Both the position numbers and the translations under genes were made by a program. The notes below the pieces were generated by a model. That model did not search any database and had not been told where the DNA came from. It saw only the letters and a list, made by a program, of their open reading frames with translations. From assembly GCF_000170895.1 (NCBI RefSeq), contig NZ_ABCS01000036.1, positions 21,033-85,032 on the forward strand: a stretch of DNA of 64,000 nucleotides, in the 5' to 3' direction. The stretch's first letter is position 1, and every line of letters begins with the position of its first letter. Positions 48,439-57,509 of this stretch are shown here, in pieces. The DNA comes from Plesiocystis pacifica SIR-1. Lineage in GTDB: Bacteria; Myxococcota_A; Polyangia; Nannocystales; Nannocystaceae.

Positions 48439-50111
48439 CCCTCGCGCTCGAGCTTGCCGACGAGCGAGAGGGTGAAGGACGCGCCCATGTACTTGAGGTG
48501 CGGACGCAGCTTGAGGTGCGCCCGGTACCAGCCCGCCTGGCCGGGGACCTCCTCGACGGTGATCTCTGCCTGGCGCAGGGGTCGGCGCCCGCGGACGGCC
48601 GGCGCCGGGTTGTCCATGTCCGAGATGTACTGGCGCAGCCAGGCGTTGAGCTCGCGCTGGAGGTCGCCGCGCTCGAGGTGGCGGCCGATCTCCTCGCGCT
48701 GCAGCACCTTCAAGTAGTGGGCGAGGCGGCAGACGATGTAGATGTAGGGCAGCTGCGCGCCGAGCCGGGCGCCCAGGCTCGCCGCCTTGCCCTCCTCGGT
48801 GTTCGCGTAGGTCTTGGGCCGCTGGCAGGAGTTGGCCGAGAAGAAGCACGCCCTCCCCTCGCCCTTGAGGAAGACCATCCCGATGAAGCCCTCCTCCGAC
48901 AGCTCGAATTCGTGGCGCTCGGTCAGCTGCAGCTCCGTGGGCATGCGCGACTCGATGCCCGCCATCGACGGGAAGTCGATCATCGCCAGGCCATCGACGG
49001 CGCCGCCGGCCGTGGGCCCGATGATGTTCGGGCTCCAGCGGTAGCGGGCGAAGCTCTCGGCCACCCGCGTCGCAAAGCAGTAGGCCGCGTGCCCCCACAG
49101 GTAGTTCGCCTTGTCGGGGGTCTGCTCGATGTAGGTGAAGGCCTCGACGTCCTGGCGGCCGTAGGGCTCGCGGAGCAGGAAGCGGGGCAGGCACAGGGCC
49201 ACGTAGCGCGAGTCCTCGCTGTCCCGGAAGCTGTGCCAGCGCGTGTACTGAGGCGTCTGGAACAGGGCCCGCACGTCGGCGTAGGTGGCCAGCTGCTCGA
49301 AGCTCTCCTCGTTGAAAAAGCGCGGCGAGGCGTTGGCCAGGAAGGGCACGTGGGCCATGGCCGCGACCGCGGCGCAGTTGGCCAGCAGGTTCATGTCCAT
49401 GGGCCCCGGGTCGAACTCGTAGTCGCACACGATCGTCCCGTAGGGCTCGCCGCCGAAGGTGCCGTACTCGATGGCGTAGACCAGGCGGTAGAGCCCGGAC
49501 TTGGCGATCTCGGGGGCGTCCTCGAAGTCGTCGACGAGGTCCTGCTTGGAGCAGTTGAGCAGGTGGACCTGGATGTTCTCGCGGAAGTTGACCTGCTCGA
49601 TGAGGTAGCGAAGCGAGCGCCACGCGGCCTCGAGGCTCTGGAAGCGCTCGTCGTGGAGGATGGCGTCGACCTGGAGCGCGAGCAGGCGATCGAGGGCGAC
49701 GATGCTCGCGTCCACGCTGGGCGCGTCGACGAGGATCTGGTGGGGCTCGACGGTGATGCCCTTGCGGATCCGCGTGTCCGGGACGACCTCGGCGTTCTCG
49801 AGCATGTCCTCGAGCAGCGCGGCGTTGTCGGCTGGCTCGGACAGCGCCGGCTCGGACAGCGCAGGCGCCTCAGCGCCCTCTCCCGTCAGCGACTCCGGCG
49901 CGTCGAGGTCGGCGGGCTGCGCTGCTGCCTTGGCGGCCGCCTCTTCCTTCGCCTTGGCCTCGGCCTCGAGCTCGGCCGGGTCGGGGTCGTCGAAGTCGTT
50001 GAGGCGCGTGCGCAGGTAGGCCGACACGGCCCGGTGCAGGTCGCGGTAGTCGGGGTGCGCCGCGTCGACCTCGGCGCCCTCAAGGATCCAGTCGAGCAGC
50101 TGCGCGCTCAT
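48435..50111 (-). CDS. tssC: T6SS contractile sheath large subunit TssC
   Basis: A 558-residue protein with the TssC/VipB core: D-A-I-L-H-D-E-x-F-Q-x-L-E-A-A-W-R-x-L near residue 150, E-F-D-P-G-P-x-D (family G-D-Y-x-F), R-W-H-S-F-R-D-S-E-D-S-R-Y and Q-R-P-K-T-Y toward the C-terminus. Heterodimers with TssB form the contractile tube that propels Hcp/VgrG. The N-terminus carries a low-complexity Ala/Glu/Lys insertion (about 45-95) that lengthens the protein by roughly 60 residues over the usual size. Start ATG overlaps the tssB stop (ATGA). Last gene of the T6SS operon. Confidence 0.93.
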   Translation of the reverse strand: MSAQLLDWILEGAEVDAAHPDYRDLHRAVSAYLRTRLNDFDDPDPAELEAEAKAKEEAAAKAAAQPADLDAPESLTGEGAEAPALSEPALSEPADNAALLEDMLENAEVVPDTRIRKGITVEPHQILVDAPSVDASIVALDRLLALQVDAILHDERFQSLEAAWRSLRYLIEQVNFRENIQVHLLNCSKQDLVDDFEDAPEIAKSGLYRLVYAIEYGTFGGEPYGTIVCDYEFDPGPMDMNLLANCAAVAAMAHVPFLANASPRFFNEESFEQLATYADVRALFQTPQYTRWHSFRDSEDSRYVALCLPRFLLREPYGRQDVEAFTYIEQTPDKANYLWGHAAYCFATRVAESFARYRWSPNIIGPTAGGAVDGLAMIDFPSMAGIESRMPTELQLTERHEFELSEEGFIGMVFLKGEGRACFFSANSCQRPKTYANTEEGKAASLGARLGAQLPYIYIVCRLAHYLKVLQREEIGRHLERGDLQRELNAWLRQYISDMDNPAPAVRGRRPLRQAEITVEEVPGQAGWYRAHLKLRPHLKYMGASFTLSLVGKLEREG

Positions 50112-50614
50112 CCCTGGGCCCCCTTGCCGGCCTTGCGCTTGGGGTAGGGCACGTTCAGCTCGCGCCGCAGCTGCGCCCGGGTCTCCGGGGACGACAGCGC
50201 CTTTTGCATGCGGAACACCAGCGAGCCCTCGCGCAGCCAGTGCTTGAGCTCGGTCAGCCCCTGCCGGGCCTCGATCATCGCGCGCAGCTCGGGGACCTGC
50301 TCGGCGACCCACGCCGGGGTGAAGTCGGCGAGCGAACGAAACTTCAGGTGGATGGCCAAGGTGTCCTCGGGGTCGTCGCTCATCGCGTTGGCGACGTTGA
50401 CCCGGAGCTCGAGGCCCATGTCCGACATGACCGCGCCGAAGTTGCCGCGATCGACCTTGATCGGCACGCGCTCGTCGAGGGGCCGGTCGTCCTCGGCGCC
50501 CGTGTAGTCCCCGATCACCAGGATCTTGAAGGGCAGCTCCTTCTCAGCCTTGGTCTCGTTGTCGCGGTAGACCAGGTTGACGCGGTCTCGGTTGGGCGAG
50601 TTTTGCTGGGCCAT
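50108..50614 (-). CDS. tssB: T6SS contractile sheath small subunit TssB
   Basis: A 168-residue protein with the TssB/VipA pattern: R-V-N-L-V-Y, L-P-F-K-I-L-V-I-G-D-Y-T-G near residue 27, D-E-R-V-P-I-K-V-D, and the second-half F-R-S-L-A-D-F-T-P stretch. It pairs with TssC, encoded immediately downstream with a 4-bp overlap, in the contractile sheath. The C-terminus is Lys/Gly-rich. It follows the tagF gene by 47 bp. Confidence 0.93.
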   Translation of the reverse strand: MAQQNSPNRDRVNLVYRDNETKAEKELPFKILVIGDYTGAEDDRPLDERVPIKVDRGNFGAVMSDMGLELRVNVANAMSDDPEDTLAIHLKFRSLADFTPAWVAEQVPELRAMIEARQGLTELKHWLREGSLVFRMQKALSSPETRAQLRRELNVPYPKRKAGKGAQG

Positions 50615-50661
50615 GGCGAAGGGGCGCGGTCGTGGACGTCAGCGGCGGTGCGGGGGAGACT

Positions 50662-51606
50662 TCAGTGCGAGGGCGCGATGCCGTCGAGCAGCGCGGCGCC
50701 GCTTTGGCCCGGGCGATCGATGACCTGGCGCTGCTGGGGCAGCAGCAAGTTCGCGCCGCGGGCGACCTGCTCCTCGTCGTCGGGGACCACCGGCCAGATC
50801 GACTGGTCGAAGGTCCCCGGGGTCCCGAGCACGCCGAGCAGCTTGGACCCGGGGCTGCCGAGGGTCAGGAGCATCCGGTACTGGCGCTGGGACCACATGA
50901 AGCTCGGCGGCGCGGTCCAGCCGAGCACCCGGCGGCACAGGTCGAGCCAGAACACCAGCTCGCTGTCGGCGGTCACCGGGCAGTCGAGGGTCACGCCGAC
51001 GCTGCGCGGCGCCTGGCCGGCGACGCGGTAGCAGGCCGTGAGCACCATGCCCAGGCCGTAGATGTGGTCGTCGGTCCAGCGGTCGCCCTCGGGGTTGCCC
51101 GTGGGTCGGCAAAACAGGCGGTCGAGGAGCTCGTCGGCCGAGATCGCCAGCAGCTGCTGCCAGCCCTGCTCGAGGGCCGCGGACACCTGCGCCGGGGTCG
51201 GCTGGGGCAGCTGCTCGAGCATCCACGGCAGGTGGCTCGGGTCCGCCGTGTCGACCCGCGTGAGCAGGTCCGAGGCGGCCTGGATGAAGCCCCCGTAGGC
51301 CCGGGGGATGCCGGCGAAGTTGCGGGCGTGGGCGGCCCCGTCGATGTGGTGGAACACCGCGAGGGGGAACTCCCGGCCGACGCCGTCTTGGCTGCCGACC
51401 ATCACGCCCACGAGCACGCCGACGTTGTTGGGGCCGCGGAAGACGAAGGGCACGGGCTCCGGGGGCAGGTGCGCCCGCAGGGCCGGCAGGGACATCACGC
51501 TCTCGCGCAGCCACTCGTCGAGGGCGCGGACGACCTGGGAGCCGATGTTGACCCGGACGAAGTCGCGCTGCGAGGGCGTCTTGCCGAACAGGCCGACGCT
51601 GCTCAC
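50662..51606 (-). CDS. tagF: T6SS-associated TagF (ImpM-like)
   Basis: A 314-residue protein of the TagF/ImpM family: the N-terminal G-L-F-G-K-T-P-S-Q-R-D-F-V-R, then E-W-L-R-E-S and W-L-x-G motifs replaced by P-F-V-F-R-G-P, plus G-R-E-F-P-L-A-V. In Pseudomonas aeruginosa TagF represses the H1-T6SS post-translationally through the FHA protein, independently of the kinase. The presence of tagF, FHA genes and a kinase in one locus indicates dual control here. The GTG start overlaps the tssM stop (GTGA). Confidence 0.85.
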   Translation of the reverse strand: MSSVGLFGKTPSQRDFVRVNIGSQVVRALDEWLRESVMSLPALRAHLPPEPVPFVFRGPNNVGVLVGVMVGSQDGVGREFPLAVFHHIDGAAHARNFAGIPRAYGGFIQAASDLLTRVDTADPSHLPWMLEQLPQPTPAQVSAALEQGWQQLLAISADELLDRLFCRPTGNPEGDRWTDDHIYGLGMVLTACYRVAGQAPRSVGVTLDCPVTADSELVFWLDLCRRVLGWTAPPSFMWSQRQYRMLLTLGSPGSKLLGVLGTPGTFDQSIWPVVPDDEEQVARGANLLLPQQRQVIDRPGQSGAALLDGIAPSH

Positions 51607-54600
51607 CCCGACTCCTCCACCTTGCAGCTGTAGCCGCTGATCACCGAGCGCGGCACCCTCATGGAGGTGAACAGGCCCAGGTACTTGTTGGTCCCGCGCG
51701 AGGGCACGCCGAACAGCGGCGTCTCGGCCCGCTTGGGCCGCAGCCGGATGGTGATCACGCCGACTTGCTGGTCCGACAGGTCCCACTTGATCGAGTAGAC
51801 CTGCTGACCCGCCGAGCCCGACACGTTGGCCTCGGCGAGCAGGCGCCAAAAGCCCCACTCGCCCTGGCGGCTGACCTCGCCGTTGCGGCCCAGGCCCTTG
51901 GCGCGGATCGTCGCCCCGGGGTCGCCCTCGGTGCCCGGCCAGGTCATGGGCTTCCAGGTCTGCGGGCCGTTGCGGTACGAGACCTTGGTCCCGTCGACGC
52001 TCAGGGTGATCTCCGAGACCCCCGGCGTGCCGTCGATCTGGACCTCGAAGTCGAACTTGGGCGCCGTCGCCCCCGGCGGGAACATGACCGAGCCAGCGTC
52101 GGCCATGTCGGTCAGGAAGTCGGGCATGCGCGGGTTGACCGAGAGGGTCGAGGCCTTGCCGCCGGACTTGATCTTGAACGAGTTGCCGTTGCGCTCGACC
52201 CGGTTGGTCAGCACGGTGTCGTAGTACTCCCACACCGGGCTGGTCTCGCCGAACCAGGCCCCGAACTCGGACAGGGGCAGGTCGTAGCCCTTCTTGTCGA
52301 AGGGGTACTTGGTCGCGACCTGCTCTTGCCAGGGCTGGTAGACCGAGCTGCACCACGAGGCGCCCAGCTGGTTGCGCTCGCCGCCCTCGACCACGCCGCG
52401 CACGGCGTCGAAGGGCGGGCGCAGGATGTTGTCGAAGCGGCTGCGCCAGGGCTCTTGCTGCTCGGCGATCTGGCCCTTGACCACGTTGGTCGTGGTCTTG
52501 AGCTTCTTGCCCAGCCCGCCCATCTCGGCCTCGTCGTCGATGGCCGCCTGCAGGGAGTCGCGCACGGCCGTGAGCTGCTCGGCGTAGACGTCGATCTGCA
52601 GGGCGCCGGCCGCCGGCGGCGGGCCGTCGGGGTCGGCCTCGGCCTCCACGTCGACGCCGAAGCCGACGAAGGGCACGAAGTGGTTCTTGACGTCGCGGCG
52701 CTCGTAGAGGGCCCGGGCGCCGTGCTCCATGGCCTCGGCCTCGAGCTTGTCGCGCAGCTCCGGGGTCAGGCTCTTCTCCCACCACGGCGAGTCGGCGCCC
52801 TCTTCCTGGGGCGCCTCCTTGAGCTCCACGTGCCAGCCGACCTGGGTCAGGATCACGCGCAGCGGCGTGCCGGCCCGGGCCAGGTCCTGGAACATCTTGA
52901 GCGAGCCCGCCATGTCCTCCGCCGGCTCGACGTAGATCTTGGCGATGAACTGGTCCCACTCCTTGATGTACTGGTCGAAGTAGCGCGAGCGCAGGCGCAG
53001 GCGATCCTCGAGGCGGCGCTCGCGGGCCTGCTTGTCGGTCAGGCCCAGGACCCACTCGCCGCCGACGAACTCGCCCTGGGGCTTGGCCAGCTCGCCGCGG
53101 GCGTACTTCTCCCAGCCCTGGCGGGTGAAGGCCCCGCGCACCCGGATGCCGCCGTTTTTGTAGACCGAGGTCCCGAGCTTCATGCCGGTCAAGGTCACGT
53201 CCTTGACCCCGGCGGTCTCGCCCGCGGCCTTGATCAGCTCGGCGAGCATGGCCTCGGTCCGGTCGCTGCGGCGCAGCACCTTCTGGACGTTGGCGACGAG
53301 CTCCTTGTCGGGCTTGATCTCGAGGCTGCGCTGCTCCCGGAGCACGCGCACGTACTCCTTGGTCATCGTCAGCATCTTGGCGTAGCTGGGGCTCTCGCTG
53401 TCGATCAGCAGGGCGTCGCCCCACCACCGCGCGAGGCGCTCGGCGAGCCACTCGTCCTCCTTGGCCGCCTCGGCGACGACCACCTCGAGCTCGGCTTGCT
53501 TGTAGTCCGAGAGCGGGCCGGCGAGGAGCAGGTAGGCGCGCAGGGACTCGAAGGCCGCGCCCGACTCGTCGACGGGGGGCTCGTCCTCGTCGGTGGGGTA
53601 GCGGTTGGCGAAGTTGGTCAGCTCGAGGCGGCGCTCTTCGAGCAAGGGCACGATCAGCTCGGCGCGCATGGTCCGGCCGAACAGCGAGCGCGCCGGGTCG
53701 AGGACCTGGTCGCCCTGGTACATGCCCCAGCGCAGCTTGACCGGGGTCGAGTCGTTCTCGAACTCGTAGACCTTGTCCTGGGCCTCGTAGAGCGGGTAGA
53801 TGCGCTCGACCGGGGCGATGGCCGCGCCCTCGTTGGGCTCGGCGACCTTCTCCGTCGCCTCGTCGACCTCGCCGAGGACCTCCTGGTTGGCCTTCATCGA
53901 GCGGATCGGCAGCACCGTCGCGCCGATCGCCGTCAGCAAGATGCCGCCGGCCGCCGCCCACTTGACGACCTGCGAGCGCAGCATGTGCTTGGCGCTGCGC
54001 CGGGCCAGCTCGCGGTCGGCGAAGATCACCTTGTTGAACAGGTTGCCCAGGAAGTAGCTGCGCGCCTCGGTCTGCTGGGCGCCGAGCAGGGAGTTGGCCT
54101 GCATGCCGAAGGCCTGGGCCATCGAGCCCATCAGCCGATCGATGGGCCGGCCCTCCTGGGTGCCGCTGGTGAAGTAGCAGCCGCGCAGCATCGGCGTCTC
54201 GGCGTAGACGTTGCCGGTGAACACCATGCCGATGAAGCTGGCGAGGTTCTCGCGCAGCATCTCGAAGTGCTGGGGGAAGGCGTAGATCTTGCCGCGGCTC
54301 TCGATGCGCCGCTCGTCGCCCATGCGCTTGAAGGCGCGCTGCTCGGTGCGGTCGGCGAGGCGGTCGAACTGGTCGCAGAAGGTGCCCACGGGGTCGACGC
54401 CCGCGTGCGCGCCGGTGACCGGGAGGGTGAAGCCCCAGATCTGCCGGCGGTCGTTCTTGCCCATCTCCGAGTACATCTCGACGAAGCCGGGCAGCAGGTC
54501 ACACTTGGTGAACAGCACGTAGACCGGGACGCTCATCTCGAGGTGCTTGGTGACCTCGTCGATGCGCGCGCGGATCTTCATGCACATCGTGTTGAGCTCG

Positions 54601-55241
54601 TCCTCGCTGGCCACGGCCAGGTCGGACACGGCGACGGCGAGGAGGATGCCGTTGATCGGCCGCTTGGGCCGGGTGTCCTTGAGCAGGTCGAGGAAGGCCA
54701 GCCACTCGTCGCGGTCGGTGTCCTCGGTGGTGTAGCGGCCGGCGGTGTCGACGATGACCGCCTGGTTGGTCATCCACCAGTCGCAGTTGCGCGTGCCGCC
54801 GATGCCCTTGACCGAGCCGCCGCCGCGCTCCGAGAGGTAGGGGAACTGCAGCCCCGAGTTGCGCAGCGCGGTGCTCTTGCCGACGCCGGGCGGGCCGATG
54901 ATCACGTACCAGGGCAGGGCGTAGAGCGCCTCCTTGCCCAGCTTCGAGCCCTTGAGGGCGCCGACGGCCTTGTTGAACTCGGTCGACATCGCGTTGATGT
55001 CGGCCTGCATGTCCGGGCGCGCGCCGGCAGCCTGGGCCGCGCCCTGCTTGGCCAGCGCGGCCTCGATCTTGGCCGCCGCTCGGCGTGCCTTGACGATGCC
55101 CCAGATCACCACGACCGCGAGGATCACGATGATCAGCACCGTGGCGAGCACGGCGATCCAGGTCGGCAGGCCCAGGAACCACCACAGGCCCCAGACGACC
55201 AGGATCAGCAGGACCGCGAAGACGTACTTCAAGATGCTCAT
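51603..55241 (-). CDS. tssM: T6SS membrane protein TssM (IcmF)
   Basis: A 1212-residue inner-membrane protein. Two hydrophobic segments at the N-terminus (about 4-50), a cytoplasmic IcmF GTPase-like domain with Walker A G-P-P-G-V-G-K-S-T (about 115-123) and D-T-A-G-R-Y as the switch motif, then a third membrane segment near 425-445 and a long periplasmic part (about 450-1212) ending in the beta-rich domain that binds TssJ. It forms the membrane complex with TssL and TssJ. ATG 55241 has GGAGG about ten bases upstream. Neighbours tssL and tagF are on either side in operon order. Confidence 0.94.
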   Translation of the reverse strand: MSILKYVFAVLLILVVWGLWWFLGLPTWIAVLATVLIIVILAVVVIWGIVKARRAAAKIEAALAKQGAAQAAGARPDMQADINAMSTEFNKAVGALKGSKLGKEALYALPWYVIIGPPGVGKSTALRNSGLQFPYLSERGGGSVKGIGGTRNCDWWMTNQAVIVDTAGRYTTEDTDRDEWLAFLDLLKDTRPKRPINGILLAVAVSDLAVASEDELNTMCMKIRARIDEVTKHLEMSVPVYVLFTKCDLLPGFVEMYSEMGKNDRRQIWGFTLPVTGAHAGVDPVGTFCDQFDRLADRTEQRAFKRMGDERRIESRGKIYAFPQHFEMLRENLASFIGMVFTGNVYAETPMLRGCYFTSGTQEGRPIDRLMGSMAQAFGMQANSLLGAQQTEARSYFLGNLFNKVIFADRELARRSAKHMLRSQVVKWAAAGGILLTAIGATVLPIRSMKANQEVLGEVDEATEKVAEPNEGAAIAPVERIYPLYEAQDKVYEFENDSTPVKLRWGMYQGDQVLDPARSLFGRTMRAELIVPLLEERRLELTNFANRYPTDEDEPPVDESGAAFESLRAYLLLAGPLSDYKQAELEVVVAEAAKEDEWLAERLARWWGDALLIDSESPSYAKMLTMTKEYVRVLREQRSLEIKPDKELVANVQKVLRRSDRTEAMLAELIKAAGETAGVKDVTLTGMKLGTSVYKNGGIRVRGAFTRQGWEKYARGELAKPQGEFVGGEWVLGLTDKQARERRLEDRLRLRSRYFDQYIKEWDQFIAKIYVEPAEDMAGSLKMFQDLARAGTPLRVILTQVGWHVELKEAPQEEGADSPWWEKSLTPELRDKLEAEAMEHGARALYERRDVKNHFVPFVGFGVDVEAEADPDGPPPAAGALQIDVYAEQLTAVRDSLQAAIDDEAEMGGLGKKLKTTTNVVKGQIAEQQEPWRSRFDNILRPPFDAVRGVVEGGERNQLGASWCSSVYQPWQEQVATKYPFDKKGYDLPLSEFGAWFGETSPVWEYYDTVLTNRVERNGNSFKIKSGGKASTLSVNPRMPDFLTDMADAGSVMFPPGATAPKFDFEVQIDGTPGVSEITLSVDGTKVSYRNGPQTWKPMTWPGTEGDPGATIRAKGLGRNGEVSRQGEWGFWRLLAEANVSGSAGQQVYSIKWDLSDQQVGVITIRLRPKRAETPLFGVPSRGTNKYLGLFTSMRVPRSVISGYSCKVEESG

Positions 55242-55268
55242 GGTTTTCGACCTCCGTCTCCTCGGCCC

Positions 55269-56054
55269 TCAGCCCTCGCCGCCAGCCTTGGCGTCGTCGC
55301 CCGTCGCCTGCACGCTCGCGCTCGCGCTCCCGCCTGCGGCCTTGCCCGGCTCGTCGCCGGGGCCTCCGCCCGCGCCCACGCCCGAGTCGGGGATCGGCGA
55401 CACCGGCCCCATGCGATCGACCAGGTCCTCGCGCTGGTTGTTGAGGCCGATGCGCAGCACGATCAGCAGGCCCAGGGAGAACAGCAAGAAGAACAGCGCG
55501 ATCCAGATCGCCGGGATGCCGTCGGCCCGCCCGGTGTCCTCCTTGGGGCGCAGGGGCTGGACCGAGAGCGGCTGATCCTTGAGCTGGTTGCGCAGCGCCT
55601 CCTTGACCCGGCGGACGATCGCGTCGAGCTCGAGCTCGCCGCCGCGGATGGCGTACTGGCCCTGAAAGCCCATCAGCAAGCAGGTGTAGAACACGCGCAG
55701 GATGTCGACCCGGCCCGGGTCGCTCATCACCGCGTTGAGCCGGTGGAAGAAGCCCTCGCCGGCCAGGTTCTCGTTGAAGTAGTGCAGCTGGAGCGGGCGC
55801 TGCATCCAAAAGTCGCGGATCGCCCCGCCCTTGTGCAGCGCGACCTCGTCGGCGAGGGCGACCACGGCGTAGGCCATGTCGACGACGTCGACCTCCTCGT
55901 AGCCGAGCTCCCGGGCGTGGGCCAACATCTGGTCGATGAAGCCGCACAGGCGCTGGTAGGGCATCTGCGGGGAGGCCATCGCCGAGGCGTCCGCGGCCCG
56001 GAACTGGATCAGGGCGTTGAAGCAGTCCTTGGTGACTTCGTTGATGCGTTCCAT
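55269..56054 (-). CDS. tssL: T6SS membrane protein TssL (DotU)
   Basis: A 261-residue protein with a cytoplasmic DotU domain (about 10-165: Y-A-V-V-A-L-A-D-E-V, W-x-x-x-P-L-Q-x-x-Y-F-N-E-N-L-A-G-E-G-F-F, Y-x-C-L-L-M-G-F-Q-G-Q-Y) and one membrane segment (about 183-205). Only a short Gly/Ala/Ser tail lies beyond it; there is no OmpA-like peptidoglycan-binding domain as some TssL proteins have, so peptidoglycan attachment must come from elsewhere. AGGAG lies about six bases before the ATG. It sits between tssK and tssM. Confidence 0.93.
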   Translation of the reverse strand: MERINEVTKDCFNALIQFRAADASAMASPQMPYQRLCGFIDQMLAHARELGYEEVDVVDMAYAVVALADEVALHKGGAIRDFWMQRPLQLHYFNENLAGEGFFHRLNAVMSDPGRVDILRVFYTCLLMGFQGQYAIRGGELELDAIVRRVKEALRNQLKDQPLSVQPLRPKEDTGRADGIPAIWIALFFLLFSLGLLIVLRIGLNNQREDLVDRMGPVSPIPDSGVGAGGGPGDEPGKAAGGSASASVQATGDDAKAGGEG

Positions 56055-56086
56055 GCTCCGCTCCTAGATCTGCGTCGCGGTGAGGC

Positions 56087-57448
56087 TCAGCCGTCCGTGC
56101 GCGGGATGCCCATGAGGAAGAGCTTGGCCCGCTTGGCGTCGTAGGGCGGCGGCACGTAGATGGCGATGGTCCGCTCGGCGAGCACGTCTCGCCAGTAGCG
56201 GTCGTCCTTTTTGATCATGAAGTAGACCTGCCCCGGCTTGATCGCGACCTCCGTGGGCGGGCGGTGCGTGGGCAGCAGGGGCACGCCCGGGGTCGCCGAC
56301 TTGACGATCGCGCTGATCTGCTTCCACGAAGACATCTTCGACAGCTGCGGCAGCTTGTTGGCGACCTGCTGCTCCGGGGCGTCGGCCTCGACGGCCAGCA
56401 CCCAGTCCTTGCAGTCGATCATCCGCTGCTCGCCGAGGCGGCCGATCCACATGCCGTCCTCGCGGGCCTCGAGCGGGATCTTGATGCTCATGTCCTTGAC
56501 CGCCGCGCCCAGCATCGTCTTGATGTGGTCGAACATCACGCTGAAGCAGGCGCGCAGGTCGAGGTACTGGAAGCGCGGGAAGGTCGAAGGATCGATCTCG
56601 CCGGTGAAGCTCGACAGCCCGCCCGCGTACTGCAAGAGCATCAGGTAGGCCGCCAGCGGCGAGGTCTTGGGCTCCTCGCTGACGTGCTTGAGCAGCGGGA
56701 TGCCCGAGTTGATCGCGTTGAGGAACAGGTAGCGGGTCACGTCGGCCGAGGCGAACTCGATGGACGAGGCGTCGCGCTGGCGCCGACCGGCCGTCAGCGC
56801 GCGCTGCTTGACCACCGACAGGCTCATGATCTCGCGCATCCCGGCCATGATCACCGGCGAGGCCCCGATGTTGAGCACCGGGGGGATGTAGTCCGGCGAG
56901 AGCATGAACGAGCCGTCCTCGTCGCGGACGATCTCGGCGATCTTGACCTTGATGTGGTCCTCGTCCTTCTCGCTGCCGAACAGCAGCACCGGCGCGGCCT
57001 GGCCGAAGTCGAGGTTGCGGACGTTCTTGCTCATCGACAGGTCGCCGACGGACTTGGTCACCGTCAGGTAGCGGCCCCGCCACTCGCTGTCGACCTCGTG
57101 GAAGTTCGACACGCCCTCGCGCAGCCGCGGCACCCCGAGGTTGACGTGCAGGGACTTGGAGGTCGCCGGGAAGTGGTCGCTGATCGTCCGCGAGGGCACC
57201 TCGAGCTCGCCGCGCAGGTCGAGCCCGTCGGGCATCGAGCCGGTGACTTTGGTCAGCTGCAGGCGCCCGCTCTTGAGGGCCCCCGCGTCGAACTCGACCT
57301 CCTGCACGCCCCAGCTCAGGGGCGTGCACGCGGCCAGGCGCTCGTGGAGCACCTGGTCTTCGTAGAGCTCTTGTTGCTGGAGGTGTTGCGGGGTGATCAA
57401 CATCCCCTCGCGCCAGATCACACGGTCGTGGTGCTGCTTGCGTGCCAT
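56087..57448 (-). CDS. tssK: T6SS baseplate protein TssK
   Basis: A 453-residue protein with the conserved opening V-I-W-R-E-G-M-L-I-T-P-Q-H-L-Q-Q-Q-E (family W-x-x-G-x-x-L-x-P-Q-H-F-Q), L-S-W-G-V near residue 45, and the C-terminal Y-F-x-I at the membrane-contact domain. TssK trimers link the baseplate to the TssL/TssM membrane complex. No strong ribosome site before the ATG. It is followed by tssL after 32 bp. Confidence 0.93.
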   Translation of the reverse strand: MARKQHHDRVIWREGMLITPQHLQQQELYEDQVLHERLAACTPLSWGVQEVEFDAGALKSGRLQLTKVTGSMPDGLDLRGELEVPSRTISDHFPATSKSLHVNLGVPRLREGVSNFHEVDSEWRGRYLTVTKSVGDLSMSKNVRNLDFGQAAPVLLFGSEKDEDHIKVKIAEIVRDEDGSFMLSPDYIPPVLNIGASPVIMAGMREIMSLSVVKQRALTAGRRQRDASSIEFASADVTRYLFLNAINSGIPLLKHVSEEPKTSPLAAYLMLLQYAGGLSSFTGEIDPSTFPRFQYLDLRACFSVMFDHIKTMLGAAVKDMSIKIPLEAREDGMWIGRLGEQRMIDCKDWVLAVEADAPEQQVANKLPQLSKMSSWKQISAIVKSATPGVPLLPTHRPPTEVAIKPGQVYFMIKKDDRYWRDVLAERTIAIYVPPPYDAKRAKLFLMGIPRTDG

Positions 57449-57509
57449 GGACGGTTCGTCGTGGTCGTGGTCGGTTGAAGTCGAGTCGGAGACGGGAGGA
57501 AGGGAGGCG

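Noticed and set aside
51765..56144. A 1459-codon plus-strand open frame across tssM and tssL
   Set aside because: Antisense shadow of recognised T6SS genes; no motif and typical shadow composition.
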